DNA of 64,000 nucleotides from Rhizorhabdus histidinilytica. GTDB lineage: Bacteria > Pseudomonadota > Alphaproteobacteria > Sphingomonadales > Sphingomonadaceae. This document shows positions 41,543 through 50,929 of this stretch, piece after piece. Position numbers and translations under genes: made by a program. Every line of letters starts with the position of its first letter. The stretch's first letter is position 1. A model generated the notes under the pieces. That model worked only from the letters and a program-made list of their open reading frames with translations. It searched no databases and was not told the origin of the DNA. The stretch is from NCBI RefSeq assembly GCF_900167915.1, contig NZ_FUYM01000006.1, positions 124,001-188,000 on the forward strand, read 5' to 3'.

Positions 41543-43510
41543 ATGACGATTGCATCGAGGCAGCTTGCCAACGCCATCCGCGCGCTCGCGATGGACGCGG
41601 TGCAGGCCGCCAATTCGGGCCACCCCGGCATGCCGATGGGCATGGCCGACGTCGCGACCGAGCTGTTCACGAAGCATCTGAAATATGATCCGGCCCAGCC
41701 CAAATGGGCGGACCGCGACCGCTTCGTCCTGTCGGCCGGCCACGGGTCGATGCTGATCTACGCGCTGCTCCACCTGACCGGCTATGCGCGCCCGACGATC
41801 GAGGACATCCGCAACTTCCGCCAGCTGCACAGCCCGTGCGCCGGCCATCCCGAGAATTTCGAGCTGCCGGGCGTCGAGGCGACCACCGGCCCGCTCGGCT
41901 CGGGCCTCGCCACCGCGGTCGGCATGGCGATCGCCGAACGGCATCTGAACGCGACCTTCGGCACCGACCTTGTCGACCATCACACCTGGGTGATCGCCGG
42001 CGACGGCTGCCTGATGGAAGGCATCAACCATGAGGCGATCGGCCTCGCCGGCCATCTCAAGCTCGGCCGCCTGATCGTGCTGTGGGACGACAACAAGATC
42101 ACGATCGACGGCTCGGTCTCGCTCAGCTCGTCGGAGGACGTGCTCGCCCGCTACGCCGCCACCGGCTGGCACACCGTGTCGTGCGACGGCCATGATCCGG
42201 ACAGCATCAACAGGGCGCTGGAGGCGGCCAAGGCCGATCCGCGCCCGTCGATCGTCCAGTGCACCACCGTGATCGGCTATGGCGCCCCGAACAAGCAGGG
42301 CACCTCCGCCACCCATGGCGCCGCCCTCGGCGTCGACGAGGTCGCGGCGGCGCGCGGGCATCTCGGCTGGACCGCCGAGCCGTTCGTCATCCCCGAGGAC
42401 ATCAAGGCCGCCTGGGCCGAGGCCGGCCATCGCGGGACCGCGTTGCGCAGCGCCTGGGAAGCGCGGCTGGTGGCGTCGAAGGATCGCGCCGAGTTCGAGC
42501 GCCGCATGGCCGGCGCGCTGCCGGCCGGCTTCTCGCTCGACGCCTATATCAAGGAGCTCGCCGCCAACCCGCAGAAGGTGGCGACCCGCAAGGCGTCCGA
42601 GATGGCGCTGGGCCCGATCAACGAGCAGCTGCCCGAGACGATCGGCGGCTCGGCCGACCTGACCGGATCGAACAACACCAAGACCAAGGGTCAGGCGCCG
42701 CTGACCGCCGAGGATTATGCGGGCCGCTACATCTATTACGGCATCCGCGAGTTCGGCATGGGCTGCGCGATGAACGGGCTGGCGCTGCACGGGGGCGTCA
42801 TCCCCTATGGCGGCACCTTCATGGTGTTCTCCGACTATTGCCGCCCGGCGATCCGCCTGTCGGCGCTGCAGCAGCAGCGCGTCGTCTACGTCATGACGCA
42901 TGATTCGATCGGCCTGGGCGAGGACGGCCCGACCCACCAGCCGGTCGAGCATCTGATGAGCCTGCGCGCGATGCCGAACCTCGACGTCTACCGCCCGTGC
43001 GACGCGATCGAGACCGCGGAATGCTGGCAGCTCGCGCTGGAGAAGGCCGACGGCCCGTCGCTGCTGGCGCTGTCGCGCGAGGGCCTGCCGCAGGTCCGCA
43101 CCGACATCAGCGAGAATTTCTCGGCGAAGGGCGCCTATCGGCTGAAGGCAGCCGAAGCCGCGCGCAAGGTGGTGCTGATCGCCAGCGGCTCGGAGGTCGA
43201 GATCGCCCTCGCCACCGCGAAGAAGCTCGAAGAGGCCGGCCACGGCGCCGATGTCGTCTCGATGCCGAGCTGGGAGCGCTTCGATGCGCAGCCCGAAAGC
43301 TATCGCGACGCGATCCTGCCGGAGGGCGCGCTGCTCGTCTCGATCGAGGCGGGCACGACGATGGGCTGGGAACGTTATGTCGGCCGCAAAGGCCTGCGCT
43401 TCGGCGTCGACGGCTTCGGCGCGTCGGCCCCGGTCAAGGCGCTCTACGATCATTTCGGCCTGACGGCCGACAAGCTCGCCCCGCGGATCATCGGGGCGCT
43501 CGCCAACTAA
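41543..43510 (+). CDS. tkt: Transketolase
   Basis: 655 residues, normal length. The N-terminus has ANAIRALAMDAVQAANSGHPG, thiamine diphosphate binding shows as GDGCLMEGINHEA followed by DNKITIDG, and the Pyr domain has GIREFGMGCAMNG and DSIGLGEDGPTHQPVEHL. The enzyme transfers two-carbon ketol units in the pentose phosphate pathway. The start ATG 41543 has AGAAGG at good spacing. It heads a carbon-metabolism run with gap 14 bases downstream. Confidence 0.97.
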   Translation: MTIASRQLANAIRALAMDAVQAANSGHPGMPMGMADVATELFTKHLKYDPAQPKWADRDRFVLSAGHGSMLIYALLHLTGYARPTIEDIRNFRQLHSPCAGHPENFELPGVEATTGPLGSGLATAVGMAIAERHLNATFGTDLVDHHTWVIAGDGCLMEGINHEAIGLAGHLKLGRLIVLWDDNKITIDGSVSLSSSEDVLARYAATGWHTVSCDGHDPDSINRALEAAKADPRPSIVQCTTVIGYGAPNKQGTSATHGAALGVDEVAAARGHLGWTAEPFVIPEDIKAAWAEAGHRGTALRSAWEARLVASKDRAEFERRMAGALPAGFSLDAYIKELAANPQKVATRKASEMALGPINEQLPETIGGSADLTGSNNTKTKGQAPLTAEDYAGRYIYYGIREFGMGCAMNGLALHGGVIPYGGTFMVFSDYCRPAIRLSALQQQRVVYVMTHDSIGLGEDGPTHQPVEHLMSLRAMPNLDVYRPCDAIETAECWQLALEKADGPSLLALSREGLPQVRTDISENFSAKGAYRLKAAEAARKVVLIASGSEVEIALATAKKLEEAGHGADVVSMPSWERFDAQPESYRDAILPEGALLVSIEAGTTMGWERYVGRKGLRFGVDGFGASAPVKALYDHFGLTADKLAPRIIGALAN

Positions 43511-43524
43511 AGGAGTATCGGCAC

Positions 43525-44532
43525 ATGGCTGTGAAGGTTGCGATCAACGGTTTCGGACGCATCGGGCGCAACGTCGCCCGCGCCATCCTCGAGCGCCCGG
43601 ACTGCGGCCTTGAGCTGGTCTCGATCAACGACCTCGCCGACGCCAAGGCCAATGCCCGGCTGTTCAAGCGCGACAGCGTCCACGGCGCCTATCCGGGCAG
43701 CGTCGAGGTCGACGGCAACGACCTGATCATCGACGGCAAGCGCATCGCCGTCACCGCCGAGCGCGATCCGGCCAAGCTGCCGCACGCCGCGCAGGGCATC
43801 GACATCGCGCTCGAATGCACCGGCTTCTTCACCGATCGCGAGGGCGGCCAGAAGCATCTCGACGCCGGCGCCAAGCGCGTCCTCATCTCGGCCCCGGCCA
43901 AGGGCGTCGACCTGACCGTCGTCTATGGCGTCAACCACGACACGCTCACCGCCGACCACAAGATCGTGTCGAACGCATCGTGCACCACCAACTGCCTGGC
44001 GCCCTTCGCCAAGGTCCTGCACGAGGCGATCGGTATCGAGCGCGGCCTGATGACGACGATCCACGCCTATACCAACGACCAGAAGATCCTCGACCAGATC
44101 CACAGCGATCCGCGCCGCGCCCGCGCCGCCGCGATGTCGATGATCCCGACCACCACCGGCGCCGCCCGCGCGGTCGCCGAGGTGCTGCCGGCGCTCAAGG
44201 GCAAGCTCGACGGTTCGGCGATCCGCGTGCCGACCCCGAACGTCTCGGTCGTCGACCTGACCTTCACCCCGTCGCGCGAGACCAGCAAGGAAGAGGTCAA
44301 CGCGCTGCTCAAGGCCGCGTCGGAAGGCCCGCTCAAGGGCGTGCTCGGCTACACCGACGAGCCGCTGGTCTCGATCGACTTCAACCATGACGCGCATTCG
44401 TCGACCATCGACAGCCTCGAGACCGCCGTGCTCGAAGGCAAGCTGGTCCGCGTGCTGAGCTGGTACGACAACGAGTGGGGCTTCTCGAACCGGATGGTCG
44501 ACACCGCCGGCGCGATGGGCAAGCTGCTCTGA
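43525..44532 (+). CDS. gap: Glyceraldehyde-3-phosphate dehydrogenase, type I
   Basis: 335 residues. The NAD-binding AINGFGRIGRNVARAI, the catalytic Cys in NASCTTNCLAPFAKV (about residue 155) and the His of TTIHAYTNDQ are all present, and WYDNEWGFSNRM ends the protein. It oxidises glyceraldehyde 3-phosphate to 1,3-bisphosphoglycerate. The ribosome binding site AGGAG lies ten bases before the ATG. It sits between tkt and pgk. Confidence 0.97.
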   Translation: MAVKVAINGFGRIGRNVARAILERPDCGLELVSINDLADAKANARLFKRDSVHGAYPGSVEVDGNDLIIDGKRIAVTAERDPAKLPHAAQGIDIALECTGFFTDREGGQKHLDAGAKRVLISAPAKGVDLTVVYGVNHDTLTADHKIVSNASCTTNCLAPFAKVLHEAIGIERGLMTTIHAYTNDQKILDQIHSDPRRARAAAMSMIPTTTGAARAVAEVLPALKGKLDGSAIRVPTPNVSVVDLTFTPSRETSKEEVNALLKAASEGPLKGVLGYTDEPLVSIDFNHDAHSSTIDSLETAVLEGKLVRVLSWYDNEWGFSNRMVDTAGAMGKLL

Positions 44533-44612
44533 CGATGCCGGCCGCCCTCCTCTCCCACGTCGCCCCGGCGGCCGGGGCCTCAGGGGATGAGGGCGCGCCC
44601 TGGCCTCCCGAG

Positions 44613-44686
44613 ATCCCGGCCTTCAGCCTCCGGCTGAAATTTACCCCGAGCGCCTGCCTTGCAGGCAGCCGAGGGGCCGGGATGAC
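44613..44686. repeat. Palindromic element between gap and the MOSC gene
   Basis: Outer arms ATCCCGGCC (44613-44621) and GGCCGGGAT (44675-44683), with inner hairpins TTCAGCC-TCC-GGCTGAA (44622-44638) and GCCTGC-CTT-GCAGGC. It ends in the family B GATGACG tail, twelve bases before the MOSC start. Confidence 0.75.
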
Positions 44687-44698
44687 GGAATAACATTG

Positions 44699-45154
44699 AT
44701 GCCCGGCCGCCTCATCGGCATCGCCCGGAAGGACCGTCCGCATGGTCCGATGGAGCTGCTCGACCGGGTGATGATCGGGCTCGACACCGGGGTGCATGGC
44801 GACCATCGCGGCGCCATCCGCCCCGGCAAGTCGAATCGGCGCCAGGTGACGATCCTGATGGCCGAGGACTGGACGGCGGCCATCGCGGATCTGGGCCGTC
44901 CCGTCTCATGGGAACAGCGCCGGGCCAACCTGCTGGTTGAAGGCGTCATCCTGCCGCGCGAGGAGGGAGCGCGGGTCCGCATCGGCGGCGCGATCGTCGA
45001 GATCACGGGCGAATGCGACCCGTGCCGGCGGATGGACGCGGTGGCCGACGGGCTGCAGCTCGCGCTGCGGCCGGAATGGCGCGGCGGACGCATCGCGCGG
45101 GTGATCGAAGGCGGCGCGATCGCGCTGGGCGACGAAGTGGAGGTTGAAGGATAA
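44699..45154 (+). CDS. MOSC domain-containing protein
   Basis: 151 residues, a single MOSC beta-barrel. [17 protein letters not shown] starts the domain, [20 protein letters not shown] and [15 protein letters not shown] follow, and the conserved cysteine lies in [16 protein letters not shown] domains carry sulfur or molybdenum cofactor chemistry in MoCo sulfurases and YiiM-type reductases; this free-standing one has no known substrate. ATG 44699 is used; a TTG directly precedes it. The stop is two bases from pgk, so it is part of the glycolytic run. Confidence 0.88.
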   Translation: MPGRLIGIARKDRPHGPMELLDRVMIGLDTGVHGDHRGAIRPGKSNRRQVTILMAEDWTAAIADLGRPVSWEQRRANLLVEGVILPREEGARVRIGGAIVEITGECDPCRRMDAVADGLQLALRPEWRGGRIARVIEGGAIALGDEVEVEG

Positions 45155-45156
45155 GC

Positions 45157-46350
45157 ATGGCATTCAGGACGCTCGACGATATCGGCGATGTGCGCGGCAA
45201 GCGCGTCCTCGTCCGCGAGGACCTCAACGTTCCGATGGAAGGCGCCACCGTCACCGACGACACCCGCCTGCGCGCCGCCGCCCCGACCGTCGCCGAACTG
45301 GCCGACAAGGGCGCGATCGTCCTGGTCCTTGCCCATTTCGGCCGCCCCAAGGGCGAGCGCAATCCCGACATGAGCCTCGCGCTGGTCACCGCCGCCTTCC
45401 GCTCGGTGCTCGGCCGCGAGGTCCGCTTCATCGGTGACTGCTGCGGCGAGGAGGCCGAGGCCGCCGTCGCCCAGCTCCAGCCCGGCGACATCGCGCTGCT
45501 GGAGAACACCCGCTTCCACAAGGGCGAGGAGAAGAACGATCCCGCGCTGGCCGAAGCGATGGCGAAGCTCGGCGACCTCTACGTCAACGACGCCTTCTCG
45601 GCCGCCCACCGCGCCCATGCCTCGACCGAGGGCCTCGCCCGGCTGCTCCCGGCCTTTGCCGGCCGCTCGATGCAGGCCGAGCTGGAGGCGCTGGAGAAGG
45701 CGCTGGGCAAGCCCGAGCACCCCGTCGCGGCGGTGGTCGGCGGCGCCAAGGTCTCGACCAAGCTCGACGTGCTCAAGCACCTCGTCGCGCGGGTCGACCA
45801 CCTGATCATCGGCGGCGGCATGGCCAACACCTTCCTCGCCGCACGCGGCGTCGATGTCGGCAAGTCGCTGTGCGAGCACGACCTGAAGGACACCGCGCTC
45901 GCCATCCTCGATGCCGCCGACGCGGCCGAGTGCATCGTCCACCTGCCCTATGACGTGGTGGTGGCGAAGGAGTTCAAGGCCAATCCGCCGACCCGCACCG
46001 TCAACGTCCACGAGGTCGCCGCCGACGAGATGATTCTCGACGTCGGCCCTGCCGCGGTCGAGGCGCTGGGCGATGCGCTCAAGACCTGCCGGACGCTGGT
46101 ATGGAACGGGCCGCTGGGCGCGTTCGAGACCCCGCCCTTCGACACCGCTACCGTCGCACTGGCCCGCACCGCGGCGGCGCTGACCAAGGGCGGCTCGCTC
46201 GTCTCGGTCGCGGGCGGCGGCGACACCGTCGCGGCGCTCAACCATGCCGGCGTCGCCGGCGACTTCAGCTTCGTGTCGACCGCCGGCGGCGCCTTCCTCG
46301 AATGGATGGAAGGCCGCGAGCTGCCGGGCGTGAAAGCGCTCGAGGCCTGA
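45157..46350 (+). CDS. pgk: Phosphoglycerate kinase
   Basis: 397 residues. The signature near the N-terminus is [15 protein letters not shown], followed by [51 protein letters not shown] and the nucleotide loop [13 protein letters not shown]. It makes ATP from 1,3-bisphosphoglycerate. The start codon lies two bases after the MOSC stop, so it is cotranscribed with it. A glyoxalase-fold gene follows after one base. Confidence 0.97.
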   Translation: MAFRTLDDIGDVRGKRVLVREDLNVPMEGATVTDDTRLRAAAPTVAELADKGAIVLVLAHFGRPKGERNPDMSLALVTAAFRSVLGREVRFIGDCCGEEAEAAVAQLQPGDIALLENTRFHKGEEKNDPALAEAMAKLGDLYVNDAFSAAHRAHASTEGLARLLPAFAGRSMQAELEALEKALGKPEHPVAAVVGGAKVSTKLDVLKHLVARVDHLIIGGGMANTFLAARGVDVGKSLCEHDLKDTALAILDAADAAECIVHLPYDVVVAKEFKANPPTRTVNVHEVAADEMILDVGPAAVEALGDALKTCRTLVWNGPLGAFETPPFDTATVALARTAAALTKGGSLVSVAGGGDTVAALNHAGVAGDFSFVSTAGGAFLEWMEGRELPGVKALEA

Positions 46351-46351
46351 A

Positions 46352-46804
46352 TTGATCACGATCCGGGACATCGACCATGTCGTGCTGCGTATCCGCGATC
46401 TCGATCGCGTCGCCGCCTTCTACATCGACGTCCTCGGCGCCCGCTGGGAGAAGCAGCAGGCGGCGATCGGCCTCTACCAGCTCCGCATCGGCAACAGCCT
46501 GATCGACCTGGTGCCGGTCGACGGCGAGCTCGGCCGCGCCGGCGGCGCCGCGCCGGGCCGCGAGGGCCGCAACGTCGACCATGTCTGCTTCCGCGTCCTG
46601 CCCTGGGACGGGGAAGCGGTGCTCGCGCACCTCGCCGGCCATGGCATCCAGGGCGAGATCGTCTCGCGCTACGGCGCCGACGGCGATGGCCCGTCCATCT
46701 ATCTCTCCGATCCCGAAGGCAATTCGCTCGAGCTCAAGGGTCCGCCCTGGGCGCCCGTGCCGGGATCGGCCACCCCCACGTCCATAGGAGACCAGACCAA
46801 ATGA
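46352..46804 (+). CDS. VOC (glyoxalase/bleomycin resistance) family protein
   Basis: 150 residues with the paired beta-alpha-beta-beta-beta repeats: IRDIDHVVLRIRDLDRVAAFY and RNVDHVCFRVLPWDGEAV, ending ISLSDPEGNSLEL-like (IYLSDPEGNSLELKG). His and Glu at the usual metal positions are kept. Function unknown; a lyase, epimerase or isomerase of a small metabolite is possible. The start is TTG 46352 with GAGG six bases upstream. It lies between pgk and the aldolase and overlaps the latter by ATGA, so it probably acts on a glycolytic side product. Confidence 0.85.
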   Translation: MITIRDIDHVVLRIRDLDRVAAFYIDVLGARWEKQQAAIGLYQLRIGNSLIDLVPVDGELGRAGGAAPGREGRNVDHVCFRVLPWDGEAVLAHLAGHGIQGEIVSRYGADGDGPSIYLSDPEGNSLELKGPPWAPVPGSATPTSIGDQTK

Positions 46805-47697
46805 TCGATCAGAACGCGGCCAGGAAAATCGCCGAAGGCAACGGCTTCATCGCGGCGCTCGACCAGAGCGGCGGATCGACCCCCAAGGCCCTCAAGGGCT
46901 ATGGCGTCGAGGAAGGCGCCTGGAGCTCCGAGGAGGAGATGTTCGGCCTGATCCACCAGATGCGGACCCGCATCATCACCTCGCCCGTCTTCACCGGCGA
47001 CAAGGTGATCGGCGCGATCCTGTTCGAGCGGACGATGGACGGCCAGGCCGGCGGCAAGCCGGTGCCGCAGGTGCTCAACGAGCGCGGCGTGGTGCCCTTC
47101 ATCAAGATCGACAAGGGCCTGGAGGACGAGAAGAACGGCGTCCAGCTGATGAAGCCGATGCCCGAGCTCGACGCGCTGCTCGCCCGCGCCAAGGGGCTGG
47201 GCGTGTTCGGCACCAAGGAGCGTTCGGTGATCAACCTCGCCAACCGGGAGGGCATCGCCGCGATCGTCAAGCAGCAGTTCGAGGTCGGCAAGCAGGTGCT
47301 CGCCGCCGGGCTGATGCCGATCATCGAGCCGGAAGTGAACATCAAGAGCCCGGAGCGCGCCGAAGCCGACCAGATCCTGCTGGAGGAGCTGACCAAGGCG
47401 CTGGACGCGCTGACCGGAGACGACAAGGTGATGCTCAAGCTGTCGCTGCCGAAGCAGGCCGGCCTGTTCGATTCGCTGGTCGATCATCCGCGCGTGCTGC
47501 GCGTCGTCGCGCTGTCGGGCGGCTACAAGCGTCCCGAGGCCTGCATCGAGCTGGCCAAGAACCGCGGCGTGATCGCCAGCTTCAGCCGCGCGCTGCTCGA
47601 AGACCTGCGCGCCCAGATGAGCGACGACGAGTTCAACGCCTCGCTCGGCTCGGCGATCGACGAGATCTACACCGCGTCGACCAAGAAGACCGCCTGA
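46801..47697 (+). CDS. Class I fructose-bisphosphate aldolase
   Basis: 298 residues. GFIAALDQSGGSTPKALKGYG, ILFERTMDGQAGGKPV, MPIIEPEVNIKSPERAEA and the Schiff-base region KVMLKLSLPKQ (Lys at about 219) match class I aldolases of the eukaryote-like type found in alphaproteobacteria. It cleaves fructose 1,6-bisphosphate without metal. It overlaps the VOC gene and ends the run tkt-gap-MOSC-pgk-VOC-fba, followed by an inverted repeat. Confidence 0.93.
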   Translation: MIDQNAARKIAEGNGFIAALDQSGGSTPKALKGYGVEEGAWSSEEEMFGLIHQMRTRIITSPVFTGDKVIGAILFERTMDGQAGGKPVPQVLNERGVVPFIKIDKGLEDEKNGVQLMKPMPELDALLARAKGLGVFGTKERSVINLANREGIAAIVKQQFEVGKQVLAAGLMPIIEPEVNIKSPERAEADQILLEELTKALDALTGDDKVMLKLSLPKQAGLFDSLVDHPRVLRVVALSGGYKRPEACIELAKNRGVIASFSRALLEDLRAQMSDDEFNASLGSAIDEIYTASTKKTA

Positions 47698-47705
47698 TCC
47701 CATGG

Positions 47706-47735
47706 TAAGGGGGAGGGCCTCGCCTCTCCCCCTTA
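47706..47735. terminator. Bidirectional terminator-like hairpin between fba and the czc operon
   Basis: TAAGGGGGAG (47706-47715) and CTCCCCCTTA (47726-47735) are perfect arms around ten bases. There is only a weak T-run on the plus strand. It lies between convergent operons. Confidence 0.65.
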
Positions 47736-47739
47736 TCGT

Positions 47740-50700
47740 TCAATCGCCCTTGGCCTCCCGCTTCCCGCCGAAGCGCGCATAGAGCGTCGGCAGCACGAAC
47801 AGGGTCAGCAAGGTCGCCGAGATCAGGCCGCCGATGACGACGGTGGCGAGCGGCTTCTGCACCTCGGCTCCCGCCCCGCTCGCGAAGGCCATCGGCACGA
47901 AGCCGAGGCTCGCGACCAGCGCGGTCATCACCACCGGGCGCAGACGCTGGATCGCGCCTTGCCGCGCCGCCTCGGCCCGGTCGATGCCCGATCGGACCAG
48001 CTCCTGGACCGAGCTGACCATCACCAGGCCGTTGAGCACCGCGATGCCCGACAGCGCGATGAAGCCGACCGCGGCCGAGACCGAGAAGTCCATGCCGCGC
48101 ACCAGCAGCAGCAGGACGCCGCCGACCAGCGCGAAGGGCACGCCGGTGAAGACGATCGCGGCGTCCCGCACCGATCCCAGCGCACCGTAGAGCAGCAGCA
48201 GGATCAGCACGAAGCAGGCCGGGATCACCAGCCGCAGACGTGCGGTGGCCGATGCGAGATTCTCGAACTGCCCGCCCCATTCGAGATAGACGCCGGCCGG
48301 AAGCCGCACCTGCCCGGCGATCGCCGCCTGGGCGTCGGCGACGACGCCGCCGACGTCGCGGCCGCGGACATTCGCCTGGACGACGACGCGGCGCTTCCCG
48401 TTCTCGCGGCCGATCTGGTTGGGGCCGTCGACGATGCGCAGCTCCGCCACGCTCGACAGCGGCACGTAGCGGCCGCCGGCGACAGGCACCTGCACCTGGC
48501 GGAGCAGGCCGAGATCGGCGCGCTGGCCATCCGACAGCCGGACGACGACCGGGAAGCGCCGGTCGCCCTCGAAGATCATCCCCGAGGTCCGGCCGCCGAT
48601 CGTGGCGGTGACGACGTCATGGACGTCCTGTACGGTCACGCCCAGCCGCGCCATCGCGTCGCGGTTGACCCGGATGTCGAGCATCGGCAGCCCGCTGGTC
48701 TGCTCCACCTTGACGTCGACGGCGCCTTCGGTGCGGCGCAGGATGGCGGCGATCTGCTCGGCCGTGCGGTTCATCGCCGCGAAGTCGTCGCCGAATATCT
48801 TGACCGCGACGTCGCCGCGCACGCCCGCGATCAACTCGTTGAAGCGCATCTGGATCGGCTGGGTGATCTCATAGGCATTGCCGGGGAAATGGGCGAGCTC
48901 GCCTTCCAGCCGCTTCACCAGCTCGGCCTTCGGCAAGCGGGGATCGGGCCACTGGTCGCGCGGCTTGAGGATCACGAACATGTCGGTGGCGTTGGGCGGC
49001 ATCGGGTCGGAGGCCAGTTCGGCCGTGCCGGTCTTGGAAAAGGCGAACCGCACCTCCGGCTGGCGCGCCACCATCCGCTCGATCGGCGTCTGCATCGCCT
49101 GGCTCTGCTCGACCGAGGTCGCGGGGATGCGCAGCGCCTGGATCATGAGGTCGCCCTCGTCGAGCTGAGGCAGGAACACCCGGCCCAAGGCGAGGAAGGC
49201 GAGCGCGGCGACGGCGAGGCTGGCGAGGCTCGCCCCGATCGTCAGCGACGGCCTGCGCATCGCCCGGTCGAGCCCCGGCTCGTAGCGCCGCTTGAGCCAG
49301 GCGACGACCCGGCCGTCCTTCTCCTCGACCCGCTTCGACAGCCAGACCGCGATCGCGGCGGGCACGAAGGTCAGCGACAGGACGAAGGCGGCGGCCAGCG
49401 CGATGATGACGGTGAGCGCCATCGGCACGAAGGTCTTGCCCTCGATCCCGGTCAGGGTGAGCAGCGGGACATAGACGAGGATGATGATCGCCTGGCCGTA
49501 GACCGACGGCCGGATCATCTCCCGCGCCGCGGCCGCGACCGTCGCCAGCCGCTCCGGCACGGTCAGCAACCGATCCTCGCGGTGCTGCTGCTCCGCCATC
49601 CGGCGCAGGGCGTTCTCGACGATGATCACCGCGCCGTCGACGATCAGGCCGAAGTCGAGCGCGCCGAGGCTCATCAGATTGGCCGAGACGCCGGCACGCA
49701 GCATCCCGAAACCGGTCAGCATCATCGTGATCGGGATGACGGCCGCCGCGATCAGCGCCGCGCGGACGTTGCCGAGCAGCAGGAACAGCACGACGACGAC
49801 CAGCAGCGCGCCTTCGCCGAGATTCCTGGCGACCGTCCCGATCGTGGCGTTGACCAGCGCGGTGCGGTCGAGCACCGGCTGGACGACGACGTCTGGCGGC
49901 AGCGATGCGTTGATCGCCTTCAGCCGCTCGGCGACCGCGGTCGCGACGGTCCGGCTGTTCTCGCCGATCCGCATGACCGCGGTGCCGACCACCACCTCGG
50001 TCCCGTTCTCCGACGCCGATCCCATGCGGATCGCCTGACCGGTGCGGACGCTGGCGACCTGGTCGAGGGTGATCGGCACGCCCTCGCGCGTCGCCACCAC
50101 GACGCGGGCCAGCTCGGCCGCGTTGCGGATCAGCGCATCGGACCGGACCGCCAGCCCCTCGCCGTTGCGGTTGATGAAGCCGCCGCCGACGCTGCCGTTG
50201 TTACGCTCCAGCGCGGTGCCGAGATCGGTGAGCGTCAGGCCGAGCGCCGCCAGCTTCTGGACGTCGGGAACGACCAGATATTGCTTGGTATAGCCGCCGA
50301 TCGCGTCGATCCCGGCCAGGCCGGGCGTGTTCTTGAGCAGCGGCGCGACGATCCAGTCCTGCGCGGTGCGCAGATAGGTCGCCTTGTCGGCCTCGCTGGT
50401 CAGCCGCTCGCCCTCCGGGGTGATGTAGCTGCCGTCGGGCTGCTGGCCCGGCTCGCCGGGACGATGGGTGTCCTCCTCGCGGTGCTGGAGCCGGACGGTC
50501 CACATATAGACCTCGCCCAGCCCGGTCGCGATCGGCCCCATTTCGGGGTTGGCGCCCTCCGGCAGAGTCTCGGCCACGCCCTGCAGCCGCTCGCCGACCT
50601 GCTGGCGGGCGAAATAGATGTCGGTCGCGTCGGAGAAGACCGCCGTGACCTGGGCGAAGCCGTTGCGGCTGAGCGAACGGGTGTGATCGAGGCCGGGGAT

Positions 50701-50925
50701 GCCGGCGAGCGCGGTCTCGATCGGGAAGGATATCTGCTTCTCGACCAGCTCGGGCGACAGCGCGGGGACGCGGACGTTGATCTGGACCTGGTTGTTGGTG
50801 ATGTCGGGCACCGCGTCGATCGGCAGCCGATGGAGGGAGACCGCGCCGATGACGGCGGCGACAGCGGTGAGCAGCAGGACGAGCCAGCGCTTCTCGACCG
50901 CCCAGGTGACGATGGGGGCGATCAT
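47740..50925 (-). CDS. CzcA-type heavy-metal efflux RND transporter
   Basis: 1061 residues with the RND layout: span, large periplasmic loop, six spans, loop, spans. TM4 carries LGALDFGLIVDGAVIIVENA, the DFG-x3-DGA motif with proton-relay aspartates that is typical of divalent-cation (Zn, Co, Cd, Ni) exporters; copper/silver pumps differ here. The N-terminus DAVPDITNNQVQINVRVPALSPELVE is also typical. The periplasmic part holds an acidic, His-containing insert near 165-185 (REEDTHRPGEPG). It lies four bases after czcB and ends the operon. The metal cannot be fixed by eye. Confidence 0.93.
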   Translation of the reverse strand: MIAPIVTWAVEKRWLVLLLTAVAAVIGAVSLHRLPIDAVPDITNNQVQINVRVPALSPELVEKQISFPIETALAGIPGLDHTRSLSRNGFAQVTAVFSDATDIYFARQQVGERLQGVAETLPEGANPEMGPIATGLGEVYMWTVRLQHREEDTHRPGEPGQQPDGSYITPEGERLTSEADKATYLRTAQDWIVAPLLKNTPGLAGIDAIGGYTKQYLVVPDVQKLAALGLTLTDLGTALERNNGSVGGGFINRNGEGLAVRSDALIRNAAELARVVVATREGVPITLDQVASVRTGQAIRMGSASENGTEVVVGTAVMRIGENSRTVATAVAERLKAINASLPPDVVVQPVLDRTALVNATIGTVARNLGEGALLVVVVLFLLLGNVRAALIAAAVIPITMMLTGFGMLRAGVSANLMSLGALDFGLIVDGAVIIVENALRRMAEQQHREDRLLTVPERLATVAAAAREMIRPSVYGQAIIILVYVPLLTLTGIEGKTFVPMALTVIIALAAAFVLSLTFVPAAIAVWLSKRVEEKDGRVVAWLKRRYEPGLDRAMRRPSLTIGASLASLAVAALAFLALGRVFLPQLDEGDLMIQALRIPATSVEQSQAMQTPIERMVARQPEVRFAFSKTGTAELASDPMPPNATDMFVILKPRDQWPDPRLPKAELVKRLEGELAHFPGNAYEITQPIQMRFNELIAGVRGDVAVKIFGDDFAAMNRTAEQIAAILRRTEGAVDVKVEQTSGLPMLDIRVNRDAMARLGVTVQDVHDVVTATIGGRTSGMIFEGDRRFPVVVRLSDGQRADLGLLRQVQVPVAGGRYVPLSSVAELRIVDGPNQIGRENGKRRVVVQANVRGRDVGGVVADAQAAIAGQVRLPAGVYLEWGGQFENLASATARLRLVIPACFVLILLLLYGALGSVRDAAIVFTGVPFALVGGVLLLLVRGMDFSVSAAVGFIALSGIAVLNGLVMVSSVQELVRSGIDRAEAARQGAIQRLRPVVMTALVASLGFVPMAFASGAGAEVQKPLATVVIGGLISATLLTLFVLPTLYARFGGKREAKGD

Positions 50926-50929
50926 GGCA

